From: Acridotheres tristis
Taxonomy: Eukaryota > Chordata > Aves > Passeriformes > Sturnidae
Length of the DNA stretch: 64,000 bases
Assembly: GCA_037013685.1 (NCBI GenBank)
Contig: CM072895.1
Coordinates: forward strand, 12,188,463-12,252,462
Direction of reading: 5' to 3'
A program made the position numbers and the translations under genes. Positions 39,246 to 53,300 of the stretch are shown here, piece by piece. Position 1 is the stretch's first letter; each line of letters starts with the position of its first letter. The notes under the pieces are model-generated. The model was not told where the DNA came from. It searched no databases and saw only the letters and a program-made list of their open reading frames with translations.

Positions 39246-41529
39246 CAGTTTGGTAGACAGAGGACTTTCCACGTACACTGTCTTAACTCTGACAATGCCC
39301 TTCCCAATATCCAATCAGTTCAATTCAACAAGATTTTTTTAAGATTATTAGCTACACACAAACACATCTTCAGGTGGCAGATTCACTGAACCACATTTGC
39401 AGTCAAATTACTGTTTCTGAAAGACTACTGTCAATATCTTGGGCAATTCTGAAGAAACAAAATAGCTTTTGTGCTTCTCTTCCAGAAGTTCTTAGTTTTC
39501 TCAGTTCATGCCAGATGGTGCTATATGTTAGGTTGTGAGAAAGCTGTTTTATCATTCAAGGCAGACAGATGAATCATTCTGATCGCTGACTTCTGCATCA
39601 AGATTCAAAATTTGGGGTTGTGTTCACGTTGCCATTTTACTCAGTTCTGCTCACTAATTATTTATTACTTTTGTGATATATGAGATCTATATTATATCTC
39701 TGTCATTTAGAGCTAGCAAATTACATTCATCTGAAGTTTGGATTGACACTGTTAAGACAACTGCAGTCATCACAGCTTCACCTCAGCTAATATGTGGTTT
39801 TTCATGTGTCTGACTAATCTACATGAAGCTATAGTCTAGTAAAAATGTCATTGAAATGAATACATGAAATTACATTCTCTGAGGTTCAAGTAGCTGCAAG
39901 TTGTATTGTTTTGTGATATTCTCTGTGAATTGAGGTAGTCAAGCTGTCAGTGTCCAGAATATCAGAGTTTTATGGTATGTTTCTGGTTGTTGGCTTGAAT
40001 GAAATACTATAGTAATGATATTTTCATTTTTGAGCTTGCTTCCATATATATATATTTTGGTTTCTCTATCAAAGTTATTCAGAGAAAATATAAAAGATTA
40101 GCTACTGTTGCTTAAAATTTGCAGAAAGCAGTTTTTCATTGGGAAGCTGTGAGCATTGACACTGAGTTTGGCTCAGAGAGTTAAATTTTGGCACTTGGGA
40201 AGTACGCCCCTTCAGTACCTTGTATTGATGTGATTTTTCTAAAAAAAAATATAATTTCTGGAAGTTGAGGAAAAGTTCATTTCATTTTGAATAGAAAATG
40301 AGCAGAGTTAGGGAATATCAATGTCTTTAAATTACAGAACTTTAGGAAGAAAAGGATGAAAAAACTAATTCAGACTGACAGAGAAAATGTATAATGCCTG
40401 TTGGAACACTTTTAACAGCAAAGATTAATTGTAGTGTATATTTTGCTATAGTCTTAATCATGATGATGTAATTGCTGCTGCTGCACCAGTAAAGTCAGCA
40501 AAAAGTTCTCAGTTTCCCATGAGCATCTCAGCAACCCCAAAAATACATGTTTGATATAGTGACCATTGTTCAAGTATTTGACAGTGGATCTTTCTTGAAC
40601 TATTGCTTGGCACTTCCATTCTTTCTTTTTATAAAGTAATTCCTTCAAAAAATGCTAATAGATTTGTCCATCTTAATTCATAATGGGTTTAAATAGTTTC
40701 ATTTTCAGTCGAGACTGCTTTATTACCTGAAAAAATAAGTGTCTAAAGCATGAAACCTTAATGAAATAAATAGATTTTTCATTATAAAACACTTAAAACC
40801 TCAGCATCTATTGCTGTCTGTGGTCAATCACCAGATGGTTAACAACTGTTTGGGGGTTTATATCCACTCTTCCATTTCCTGGTAAAACACCAGTTGTTCC
40901 CGAGTATTCTACATTTATTCCCTGCAGCCCATTAGTAACTGCATTTATATTCTTTATGAAGATTTTCCTAATTAAGATGAACACTTTTCTCTATTAGGCA
41001 GATGGAACTCAATAGAAGTCCATTCTTTATTAACATGCCAGTAAATGCTGCTGAAAGCACACCAGCACTTCTGTTAAGAAACACAGCTCCTACTACATTA
41101 CACTAATTACACAGTAAAGTGAAACTTTATTAAAAAATATCAATATTAGCTATTATTTTGTGATAAAGCTGTGACTGCATATAGATTGGTGTGAGCTTAG
41201 AGACCTATTGATTCTGCAGTGGTTGCTGACTATAGCCATGGAGTTGTTTCTTTTTAATTAATGATTAAAGACAAGGAATATATAATCAGGATCTACTCTA
41301 TTGTGTATTTTCACATGTTCTTTGAATTTATCCATCTATTTCTTCTAATTTGAGTGCCACTGGATCTGTTTTGTGCTGCTGATGAGCTGTATGTTAAATC
41401 TTTATACAATGTTTGGTATAGCCCTAATTAATTACATACACACCATTTTCATCCTGTGCTTTAAATACTGTGCAGCTTTTATTGTTATGAGAGAATTGCT
41501 GATACCTCTCAGAAGGAACTGTGCATATG

Positions 41530-41600
41530 GATGGATTCTGGAATTGATCCTTGAGGGTCCCTTCCAACTCATCATATCCTGTAATTCTGTGATTCTCACA
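41530..41600 (+). mobile_element. short CR1 3' terminus, sense
   Basis: Positions near 41545-41598 read gatccttgagggtcccttcc aactcatcatatcctg, then taattctgtgattctca. This is the sense-strand end of a CR1 element, including the terminal ATTCTGTGATTCT-type short repeat. Only the last few tens of bases are recognisable. It is the only clear CR1 piece in the same direction as the gene. Confidence 0.75.
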
Positions 41601-41886
41601 CCCCATGATCATCCACCTTTGGAAAGGATGATGTAACTCAGTGACTCATGCTGGCAATCCTGGTAGCATCCTGGATTGCAGGGCTCCCAGTTTTGCTGCT
41701 GATGGTGAGGATATTTTATGGTTGCAAAGGAAAAAGTATTGGAGACAAAAATTAGCAGAAGCATAGATTTTGAATGAAGCCTTTGGTGTTCATCTTCCAT
41801 AGTTCAATGTTTTTCACTTTTCAGATCACAGTGTGTAAAATAGACCTTGATGTTCTTAAAGGAGCTTAAAATTTTGAAGGAATAGA

Positions 41887-41922
41887 AATAATTTTTTAAA
41901 AATTTAAAAATTAAAAAAAAGA
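41887..41922. repeat. A/T-only low-complexity tract
   Basis: Near-continuous A and T made of repeated aattttt/aaaaattaaa words. The frames read through it are meaningless. Confidence 0.8.
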
Positions 41923-44900
41923 GATAATCTGCTTTTTTAAAATTCAGTCCTGCTGCCAGGTGAAGTAATTGTCTTGAAAAACACAGAGTGATTATCACTG
42001 AAGTCTGTACTTATTACCAGTTGTCACACAGCAATTCTTTTCTAAGAGACATTAAACAGATTAGAAGATAAATGTAATGTTGCTATTGCTTAAGTGTGAT
42101 ACCTGTTGATTACTGGTAACTCTGGGGTTTCTAATGGAAGCTCCCTAAAGAGCTCTGAGCTGAATTTACAGTGCTAAGTAAAAAGAAAAATACTGCAACC
42201 AAACTGCATGAGGTGCACTGGGAGGTTTGTGCTACAGAGCTGCTGCTCAAGTGAGAATAGCAACTTTAGGAGACAGGGAATGACTTTACAATAATTTCTT
42301 GCTTTGGGTAGAGAAGAGTTTCTGTACATCTGTCCATCCACTGGCTAGTCAAATTTTTTAGAAACTATTTTTATAAGAAAAGCTGTATGAGAACTCTCAT
42401 ACATATATCCCTGAATTATATTTAGAAGAGGTTGTCATCTCAAAACTTTGTACAAGTAAACAACACAGCAAAAGAATATCTGTTTGAAAGTAGAAAAAGT
42501 TTAGCCTGAACTTATGGTCGAGTATTTTATCTTACTGCGTAGAAAGATTAGTAAACAAATTCAGCATGGAAAATTTAATTAGTAAGAAATCAAGCCTGTG
42601 TGAGACCTCACAGAGATAGGTAGGAGGAAAACTAAGGGGAAATGGGAATTTTTGTGACTCATTATGTTAATTTAGAACTCATTGTTAACTAGGTGCTTGC
42701 TTGTGCACATCTTCAATATGTATTTTTACCCAGATGAAAACAAAGCAGATGTTTTACCTTTTTTTATTTCTCTGTCTGTTATCCCACATAAAGAGTTTGG
42801 GCTGCAATTTAAGAATAGTGAAGCTGTTCAAATATATGGATCTATAGCACATGCCTTTGAAGGTGACTCAGGATTCATAGCAATGCTTCTCAGGGAACCT
42901 GATGTGCTATTGGGATATGCTACAACCTGTGTTTAGAAAACAATCACTCCTACACAGTTCCTGTGATACTCAACTTCTCTGAGCTTTTAACCGTGAGGCA
43001 ACTCTGCATTTAAAGAGTAACATGCACAAGAGAAGCATGTACAATTTTTGTCAGAGAATCACATCTCAGCAGGTTTTGGAACTTCCAGCAGTCTGGAAAA
43101 ACTGGAAAAAGTGGGGATTTATTATGAATCTTCAATCTTATGTCTTTAAACAGTTTGTGTGAAATCTCAGGTATTGACCAGCATAGGGCTTAGTTTGTGT
43201 GTGAAGGGAAATAATTTTTTATACAGATAGTCAAAGATTCAGCCATTCTATTTTCAAGACTTTTTAAGAATTCCTGATTATGGGAGCATTCAGTACATTT
43301 GGGACCACTCATCTCAGAACCTGAGCACCCTATCTGGTGCATTAGAATTCAGTAAACATGCAATTGCAGTAGAAGAAAAGGGTTTTGACTGCTCATATTT
43401 GTTCTTTACAAGTTTCTTGTTGGTATCCTGTCCTTATATTTGGAGACTTTTTTTTGTTGTTGTTGCTGTTTTTAAAATTAAGTCATCTCAGCATGCATAT
43501 TCTCTCTGCTCTAGTCCTACAGGTTACAGAAAGGAGGCAAAAACACCCTGTCTAATAACATTCTCTACATGATTCATTAAAACTTGCAAAGCACAGGATT
43601 TTCTGCAAAGCTTTAAAAATTATTGTAGATGATGTCACTAGTGTAGAAGAAGTCAGAGAAAGGAAAGAGTTAGCAGATGAAATTCTGAAAAACAAACAGC
43701 ATGCTTTTATCTTAACAATAAAAACAGAGATAAATGCCAGAAATATGTGCTCTGTGATCAGTTTGCTCTCCATATGTTTCAGAATTTTCCTTGAATAATT
43801 TCATTAGATTTTCTAGTACTCTTGTCTCCAAAAAGTGTCCTAAACATTTTCCATTAGAGCATTTCTGAAAAATGTTACAGGTATCACTTAAATCTCAAAA
43901 TGTCTTTGTGAGGGAAAGGATATTTGTCCTCTTTTTACAACTTGACTTCTCTGATAGAAAAGGACACTAGGGGAAAGCAGAAGCTATTGCTGTGAAGAAA
44001 TTCAGGTGCAAAGGGCATTTTGAACATTGTATGCTTACCATGATGGCATTTCTATCTCATACAGTCCTAATTTGGGTTGGAATGGTCTGGAAGTGCAGTA
44101 TGGAACAAATTTCTGCTGCTCTATAACCTGTTTTCAGCCAAACATGGTAATGTTACAGCATTTCCTTCTTTATTAAATTAGCAGTAGTCTCTTGACATTT
44201 TACAATCAATCAAAATACTAGGAAAAATAATCTGAAAAGTATGTGCAAAGCAGTATTACTCTAAAAAAAGATTTTTAGTTTCATTTTTTTCAAGTATTAT
44301 TTCATGTATTATCAATATTCTCTGTCCATACATTTCAGCATTCTTTACACACATTTCTAGTCCTTTAGGAAATGTGACTAGTGTTGGTCAAGTGTAGCTT
44401 TTTCTTTTATCAAGGGAGAATTGTGTCTTTGCCAAAGCTCAGTGGTTGTGGATTTTTGCTCGCTCTGTTTGTGCTGCTCTGATTTTATAAAAGTGATGAC
44501 ACTGTTGAAATATGTTTCTTGTTTGGAGCAGAAGCAGGCAATGGTCCTTAACTCCTTGGGGCTAATTTCATGCTTTTAAATTGCCTTTACCTCCCCTTCC
44601 AAGAATGCACAGTGTTAGGGAGAGCTGGATTTCAGCATCACTGTACAGAATGTGCCAGGGACTCTCGGCTGCAGTGACATCCCAGAGCCTTCACACTCCT
44701 AGAGGGATTTGAGTCTTGTTCATGGAGTGCCTCTTGGATATGAAACTTCATTTAACTTTACAGAGGACATCCCCAGGGTGGCCTCAAGCTTTATGTACTG
44801 CTTAGATCTGTCTAATCACTTCCTGCCAAGCTACACTGCTTTGCTTGGTTAGAAGGAAGGCAATGAATGGAGGAGTAGCTAAAGCCAGTTCAGTATTTAT

Positions 44901-46699
44901 CAGTGGGAAATGTAGGATTTCAGGCATTATTTCTGGATATGGTTTAGGATGTTACTTGGAAATGATGCATTGAGGGAAGGCTTTTTCCAATTTCCCTTCC
45001 AAGCTCCTAATTTTGGATCACTTGGCGTTTTCTTTAATTTTTTGAAATAATAACCAATGGTATCATATAAATTTGATCGGTTTCAGGGTAGCACAAGCAA
45101 GAGAAGCTCCACATGTTTTCCTTAAACATCTTCAGTTTGCATTCCAGGCCTGAGATTGGCGTGTAATAGCAACATTTCCTTCATTATTACTTTATGTTTT
45201 TCCTTGAGGTTATCATACTGATTTCAAAACCACAGTCATCGTTACGCTAAAACCTTGATATTAATACATTGGTCTTTGTGGGTAGATTATAATATGAAGT
45301 TTCAAAATAATTGCCCACTAATATGAGAGGTGGATGTATAGTATTCTATTGCTTGCAATGCAACCATTAAAATAACAATTACGTGATAATGAAAGGACTC
45401 ATTATGCTTTAGTTTATCTTTGCATAAAGTTAATAGCTAATGAAAACAGGAAAGATTATATCTAATTACATTTTACAATACTTTTACTCTTCCCATTAAG
45501 AGAGCACTTTGCACAGAATTGTAGATTGGCATGCCTCAGTAAAGTCTGTGTCCACTCTCTTCGTGCTTCAAATTACAACTGTTTTAAGACCAATGGTTGC
45601 ATGTTCTTTTTTATCAAATGGTACACATATTCTTCACAAAGAACATTTTTGAAACTAAGTTATCAGAGGGAGTCAAATTTTCAACATGGCTGCGCTGAAC
45701 ATAAATGTAAAAATAAATTTCGTTTCTTCAGGTTTGAAGTGTTAGGAAAATGAAGGCAGCTTGACACTGACTCAGTCAGTTAGAATACTGTTTCTCTTTG
45801 GGTGAATGAGAAATATCAAACGGGTATATAACCTACCATCTGTGTCAATTTTGATTCAGGATTGTCTACAAGGCATTGTCAGGCAGGTGAGCAAGTTCCT
45901 TTTCTATTGTATCTGAGGTGGAAAATGCAAGAACAAATAGCAAAACAGGGCTTTGGTATGGAAAGAAAAATCTCTCATTTTCTATGTTGGGATACTAAGC
46001 TCTGAGTGAAGAGTGTTTAGTTCTGGAATACATAGATAGACCTCCCAAATTATCTTAATGGCAAGAAGACTAATTAGAATTAAGACATTTTGCTGGTTTT
46101 ATATACAGATCATATTACAATGATTTTTAAAGATGCAGCAGGATTATCTTCCACTTTTCAATATTTTGCATATTTTTTAAACATAATGATTTATTTGAAT
46201 ATTACCTTTAAATACCAAAATCATGGAGGTGGGAGTTATATAATCTAATCCATTTCACTCCAAAACAGAATTGAGAGATATGAACTAAGCAGTTACAAAT
46301 GAACTCAGCATTAAAAGTATAGTTGTATTGATTTTACTAGGTATTATATGAAATTACATCAATGGGAAATGTCTTTGGTCTAATTGCATGATATTTAATT
46401 AATTTATGTTCCAGTGAGCTATATGGTGGGTTGAGTTTGTGAGCCACAGTGTACGTGGTTTTAGGGTGTTCAGAGCCCAGTTACTGTCTGAGGCTCTGTT
46501 TGGCAGCTCAGTACATACTAAGGCACACATTGTGAGTCCAGAAGCCTGGTCCCAAGTAATTCCTGAAGCATTTCAACTTTCAAGCCTTCTCTTACAGCTG
46601 TCTCCAACTCTTCCATTTGGATTGCTAACTGAAATCACAAGCTGTAATGTCACTGTGGTCACAAACTCTTTATATTCCATGCTTCTCCTACACTTTCTA

Positions 46700-47300
46700 A
46701 TCACAGAATCGGGGTTGTTAGCGTTGGAAGGGACCTCTGGAGATCATCCAGTCCAGCTCCATTGCTAAAGCAGGGTCACCAGAGCAGGCTATACTGCAAC
46801 GCGCCCAGATCCGTTTGGAATGTCTCCAGTGATGGAGACTCCCTGTCTTCCCTGGGCAGATGTTCCAGTGCTCTGCCACCCTCAGTGTAAAGAAGTCCTT
46901 TCTCATGTTAACATGAAACTTGTTTTGTCTTAGTTTATGGCCATTGCTCCTTCCTCTGTCCTGATACTGTGTCTGCTGGGCTCCACTGAAAAAAGTTCGG
47001 CATAGTCCTCTTGGACCCACCTTTGAGATATTTATATGCATTAATGAGATGATCTCTCAGTCTTCTCTTGTACAGACTAAATGGGCCCAGCTCCCACAGT
47101 CTCTCCTCACAAGAGAGATGCTCCAGACCCCTCATCATCTTTGTGGCCTCTGCTGGACCTTCTTGAGTAGCTCCTTGTCTTTCTAGTACTGAGGAGCCAG
47201 AACTGGACACAGTATCCAGATGTGACCACACCGGGGCTAAGAAGAGAGGAAGGATCACTTCCCTCAACCTGCCGGCCACACTCTTCCCAATGGGGCACTT
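46700..47300 (-). mobile_element. CR1 LINE 3' end, antisense, with frameshifted ORF2 tail
   Basis: A 5'-truncated CR1 retrotransposon. Read on the + strand it starts tcacagaatc then gttggaagggacctctggag, the reverse complement of the CR1 3' terminus. It ends near cggccacactcttcccaatg. On the minus strand two overlapping frames carry the C-terminal tail of CR1 ORF2 (endonuclease/reverse transcriptase protein): one has EERLWELGPFSLYKRRLRD and INAYKYLKGG (within 46935-47279), the other NGHKLRQNKFHVNMRKDFFT and LRVAEHW (within 46718-47041). The change of frame shows it is dead. It is the best preserved, and so probably the youngest, CR1 copy in the window. The truncated 5' end is typical of incomplete reverse transcription. 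Confidence 0.95.
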
Positions 47301-50300
47301 GTTTCTATATTACATGTTCCTTGCTTTTCTTGAAATATTTTTTCTTTCTCTGACATTTTTTACAGATATTTTGGACATTTTTTCCTCTTTGATTTCCTGC
47401 CTCATTGTTTGTAACGGCATCATCTGTGTAGCTTTCTTCTTTCAACCTTTTGTCCTTTTATTGTGAAACATATTGCTTCGAACACACCTCCTGTTTTTGA
47501 CACAATCTGTTTTAAAACAGCTCACAGACCTGCAAGGTATCTGATGAAGAGCAGCTTTTCCCTTTGTGCCCTTGCCCTTGTCCTTGTGATTCCTTATTCA
47601 CTTGAATCCTGGTGCAGAACACCTGAAAGTCTGCAGGTACAGAGCTGCAGATCTCAACTCAGTACAGCCAGTTCTTAAAACAAAAACAAAATATCACAGT
47701 GGGGCGTAGAAGCTGTGCATGATTATTTATTGATGATTGTTGGTTACAGGAATTAAAACAGCAGGGAGCTCAGATTTTGATCAGAAACCAAGTGATTTTT
47801 CTGTACACTTTTATTGTAAAATGTGAACATAATATAAACCCATTGTGCTCCTGCTGATAATGCTAAGCCCTGGCCTGACCTGCTGTATGAGGAGTGCGTG
47901 TTCTCTGTCACACAGGTATGTAACTGGATATGTGAGCATTGATTAAGGTTTGAAGCTGTTATAAGGCAATTTTTATATATGTGAGTGTCTTTGTGTCAGC
48001 TCTCTAGTGTGCCAACCACCCAGCACAATGTGATCTCCAAGTGAAAAGCAAAGGGATGTGGGGCTGGGCAGCCTTTCTGTGGGCTCCCAGCACAGGAGGG
48101 TTCACGCTGAGCAGAGTGCATGTGCTTTGCTTTTTTAAGCACTTTTCTGTTACAACAGTACAAGATAGCCAGCCTGGCAGTGACTTTCAGCTCTACAGGT
48201 ATAATTTATTAGGTTTTAGTTTTTGTAACATCACCAACTGCTAAGGGAATTGATTCTTAATACATTTCTAAATAAGTAAAACTAAAGTATAAATAAATTA
48301 TGCCTGGCTTATTAGTCCAGGTGTTTTCAGCATTGCTGAAAGTGGTTTGATGACAGCCACCAGCACTAGCAGTGGAAAAAAAACTTGATTTCACAGTGAT
48401 TATTATCATTATAATAAACTATAATTGAAAGATTACAAAATTGATTCTTTTAAAAATTAATGTGGCATGAGTGAGTAGGCTCCATGGCATTCAGATTTTT
48501 TTAAGTGTTACTTGGAAGAAAAGTGGCTTATTTTATTTCCTGGCAGAAAACTGCTGATTTTCAAACAATCACATTAGAGAAAACAGTCCCAGAGGGTTAC
48601 AGGAGGCAACAGACCTGTGCCATTATGCTTTACCCTTTCCTGATGGGTTCGGAGAAGAGCCAGAAACAAAAAAAGTTACATTCATTATTGAAAGAGCCTT
48701 GGGAAAATCTGTTTGGCCAAGCAATTTTGCATGAAACGAGTGAGGAAATATTTGACTGCAAAGAACATAAACTCCTTCCATCAATATGCAATTTTCTGGA
48801 TCCATTTGTCCAAGTGATTATTAAGAACAGTTTCTAAATTTGCAGTGCTTTACAACTTCAAAGGGCTGTGAAAGCATCACCTAGTTAAATGGATGGAAGT
48901 GTTTTTTAATAAATAATATAAAAAAAAAGACCAAAGTCAGTTGTAAGACAGTTTAAAGTGCAAAGTATTGAAAACAGCAGGAAACCTGAAGACCTGCAAC
49001 AGCAATCATCTGTTCCAATCAGGAACATGGAAACCACAAATTTATCTTTGATGATTTCCTGTAAATACGCCCTTTGAGGACAGATTGCCCTGCCCAGTCT
49101 TGTGGAAAATGCTCAGAGTTACAGCTCTTCTCACTGCAACATATGGATCTCAGCAAGCTCTGCTTCTCCATTTCCGAAGTCATTCTTCAGATGGAAAAGT
49201 CTGAGCAAAAATGTAGTGCTGCAAAAATGCTGGTTAGCCTCCTTCCAGCCTGGTCAGCCTGACTTGAAAACATCTTTCTGAGTTGTTGTTTTTCTTCTTG
49301 GCCATTTTCTTCAGCAAGGTCTGCCCAGCTTTCCAGACAAGTTGTCCTAGTGGAAATGGTTTTATTGGTGCTTTCATTCACTTCAGAATGTCTCATATTT
49401 CCCTAGGACTCTGCAATGTAAATACTTTCCCCCAGATATGTGTGCTGAGGGCTGGGGAAGGTACATTTGGGTGTTTCTGAGTGCCCCCAGGGCCACTCTC
49501 TGCAAAGGACCCCCCTGCAGTGTGACAGTGCAGTCAGGGTGGCTGTTCAGCCTGCTGGGCTCACTGTGCAGATGGGGGGTCTGGGTTTCTTTCCTGCCGC
49601 CTCTCTGTGGCACTTCACTCCTGATGTTGTGTTACGGGGTCTGAACTCCTGGAATCTGGGCTGCAGCCAGCAGTGTTGCATCCTGGTAGCTTGGGGTTTC
49701 CAGTCAGTGCCTCATCTCACATTTATGACACAGACATCAAAGAAGCCCAAGAAATTGAGGTTAGATGTGGCTTATTGTTTCCCCATATATATCCTGAAGA
49801 GAGAACATGCTATTCCATTTTAAAGCTGATGTTTATGCACCATTTCACATTGTCCAGATAGTTTGCAGTCTCTGAAGAAGTCTTCTATGCTTGAATTTAC
49901 AGTAGACATATAATCTACTACATTTGGTATGTACGCTCTTACTTGATCACAACCCCCTACTACCCCTATGTAATGTTTTATTAAATAGAGAGACAGTTCC
50001 CAATCCCGTCTTTCTTCTCAAGACTGAAGTCAGTGTTAGGTTTCATTAATATTGTTTAGCATTTCATAGTGCATATCATCCACAGACCTTAAAGCACTGC
50101 AGGACATTAAATCAGCTTTAATTTTCCCATTTTCTTGATTGTAAAACTCATGCAGGGAATCATTTGTCAAGCTGCATAGAGGTATCATCCTGCAAGTCTG
50201 TGGCTATGAAAATACCCCTCAGCCAGGGTTCCCAGTTGTCTCTGATGCACTACCCTGACATTCAGATGGCACAAGTGCAAGTTCATGCTTCACTGAAAGG

Positions 50301-53300
50301 GAGTCCTGGGTGACCAAGTGAAGACCAAGCACATTTTTATAGGCAGAAAGAACTGAGATTTTTTCAAATAATTCACTAGAAATTCTATGTTTCCTAAATT
50401 TTTTATGACTAGACCCAGCTCCTGTGTCCTGGCCTCTGTGCAAAGATGGGCTTGTATTGCTCAGCAGAGCCTTGTTTAAAGGTAACACTTTGGAGAAGGG
50501 AGGGATGATCATTAGATTTAGGAAGGAGTATTACAAGACATGTTGAAGCACTCCATATTCAAGAAGTTGTTTTCCTGCCACTTTCCAGCAGTTAACATTG
50601 CCCATCAAAGAAAATTGCTAAATAGCTCTGCTACATCATTCTTTATTTGCATTAGAAATGGCTCTAAGCAATAACAGAATTACAGCCAAAAAGTGCCAGC
50701 ACTTTATCATTCATTTATTTGATTTAATATATAGAGGTACCTATTTGAAACAGCATTTACTTTTTTTGAGCTCATCATAAAACCCAGTCTGAATGGAAGT
50801 GTTTAAGGTAATGACGACTCCGATTAATTCTCTTAGAACAGCATGACTGGAATCAGATACACTACTTCTCTTTTCATTAGACATTTCTGAGCTGTTATGA
50901 GTGATCTTATAGCATGAAAGGAAAGAAATTAGCTGTATAAATCCCCATGTAAATAATCCACAAAATGCTGCTATTCTTCTTACTCAACCTGGTGAAATGT
51001 AAGCTCGGAAGCCTTTGTGGTGGTGTCCAGACGGCATTAATAGAACCTGCTGCAAACTTTTTGTTTTAAAAAAGGCACAAAAGCCATATACTTGCTGTGT
51101 ACTGCAGATTTCTCTTCACCTGCACTGTGAATTGAGTGGTGTTACTGCTTTCTCAGCCAGCCATTACCACCTTCTTCCCCTCTTCTCACTGCCACCAAAT
51201 CCCTGTAAATCCAAGTGGCCTGAACAGCAGATCTCTAATCTGTTTTTCAACATGCACATCCCTCACCAAAGTCAGGAGGTCAGACGTTGTGTTGCACTTT
51301 TGTTCACAGTCAGGATTGATATCTGGGATGCTGCATCAAGAACTCTCTTCTAAGTGAGAAATGTTTCAATTCATTCTAGGAAATTTGAGAGCTGGCAGCT
51401 AAGTTTTGCCAGTGTTTTATTCCTGTTTAGATTTCTTGATCATCAGTAACTACTATTTATTATCAATGGGCATCGCTCAGATATAAGGAAAAACATTTTC
51501 CAAAGCACCTCCCTGACCAAATAGTCTGTATTACATCTGGAAATGAAACAATTCCCTGAGTAATTTAGGCATCTTGATTTTTTTTTCCCCAACCAAAGCA
51601 TCTGAAATTCCCATTTTCTTCTGAAAGCAGAACTGGAAACGCTACTGTAGTATGTTTACATTAGTTGAAGAAGCAGAGATTTTCTGGTAACATTTGTCTA
51701 AATTTCTTGTGCTGTTTTTCCTAAACATGATTATGACGTTCTGCTGGTGTTGCAGGTGTCTTAGCATTATACCACGGTAGTAGTAGTAACTAAAAGAAAG
51801 GGGTGGGTAGGAAGGCAACGTGATAGAGAATCTCAGTGAAGAATTTTCTGCTTAAAGTCGGAGTTACAAAGTGCATGCTTTACTACTGAGGACCGAACCT
51901 ATTGGTTCCAAATTAAAGGTTCACACAAGAGTTATATCTGCTGTGCCTAATCTGCAGAAATTGATTCTTCTAATTCCTAGAGGAGCCTTCTCCACTTAAA
52001 GTACAATTGAACTTCGCATTACCTTAAAATGTTACAGTTTAAGAAGTTGTGTCAGCCTAGCACTGCACAGTACCAGGTGGGCTGCAGATGCAAGCAGAAA
52101 CTTTAGACCTTTTTCACTTCTTTGTTTTTGTGCCCTTTGAATGCTAAACATTTGGATCAGCAGCCGTTCCCACCCTGTATTTCACACATGCTTTCATTTC
52201 TTACATGTCTGTGCCTGGCAACAGAAGAGGAGAATTCAAAATGGTGTGGTGTGTTTTCATTCAGACTGGCTTATGGGCTGGGTTTTCTTTTCTGCTTTCT
52301 CATCTGATTCTAAAAAAATCACCTGTAATCACATGTAATATCAAGGCTAATAGAACAGCCTGATCTTCATTATTGTTTGAATACATTTTCAGGAGAAAGA
52401 TAGAATTCTGCTGAACCATTACCTTATCTATCAAAGGAAAATGTACTTATAAGCCACTGTGTGGAAGATTATATGAAGATAAGTTGTATTTTATCATGTG
52501 ATCTGAACCATTATGGATTATAGAAGTACTGGCTTTCTAGAATCAGTTTTTAACATTTTTAGTGGCAATAAATGCAGTCATCAGTTCTACAAAAGTCTGG
52601 CTGTAACTAACAAACTGTGTGTATCTGTATTTGTAATGACTGTCTTGATAGTTTCACATATCAGTTCAATAAAACATCTTCCACTCAAGGGAGGCATTTG
52701 GGCAGGAATATCTCATGACATCCTTGCCATTCCCATTACCATCACTACACACTCAGAGTAATATATGTTTTAAAAATTGATTGAGTGTGTATTTACAACA
52801 TAGATCATAGGACATGTTTTTTTAATGGTGAGAAACTCCCAATGAAGCATTCTGTGATCTGTAGCATTGATTTGGGTTCTTTGATTTTAATGCTACAGAA
52901 TACAGTCATAAAATTTTTAGACCCTTAATGTCAGAGGATGCAGCTTCATGACACAGAATGGTAATGTAAAAGGCAATAGCTACTGCAGGTAAGAGCTGAT
53001 GAAAACCAAAGGCTTGCATTAAACATAGCTAACTAAATGAATTTGAATTCTTAACACATTAAATATAAGATCTGGAGAAGTGTATTGAAGTGACATAAGT
53101 CTGAGACGAAAAATCTCTAATGCAGGTGGACTTCCAGTGGGCCACTTTAGAAGTGTGGAGGATAAGCATTTGGTTTAGGGAATTTACTCTCCTCCCTTCA
53201 GTTTTCAGTAAGCATCTCTAAAACGTGCTTTTCTGAAAGAGTCTTCTAAAGATGGATGAAGCAAATTTTCCACCCCTACTCAGTTGACTAAAGATGATCT

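Larger units (their letters stand above)
39250..46695. other. intron, unique apart from the CR1 end at 41.5 kb
   Basis: AT-rich. A short (AT)n run is at 40044-40055 and a GTT-rich tract near 43452. Nothing coding recognised. Confidence 0.6.

Noticed and set aside
48505..48837. 110-codon + frame with charged, protein-like composition
   Set aside because: It has a GTG start, no recognisable family and no convincing splice sites in register.
51861..51905. Minus strand CTCAGTAGTAAAGCATGCAC resembles a tRNA D-arm/A-box, hinting at a tRNA gene or tRNA-derived SINE
   Set aside because: No B-box (GGTTCGA-type) follows at the right distance, no acceptor stem can be paired, and no SINE body is recognisable.
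52840..52880. gcattctgtgatctgtag as a CR1 terminus
   Set aside because: Only a few bases match and the preceding CCCTTCCAAC block is absent.
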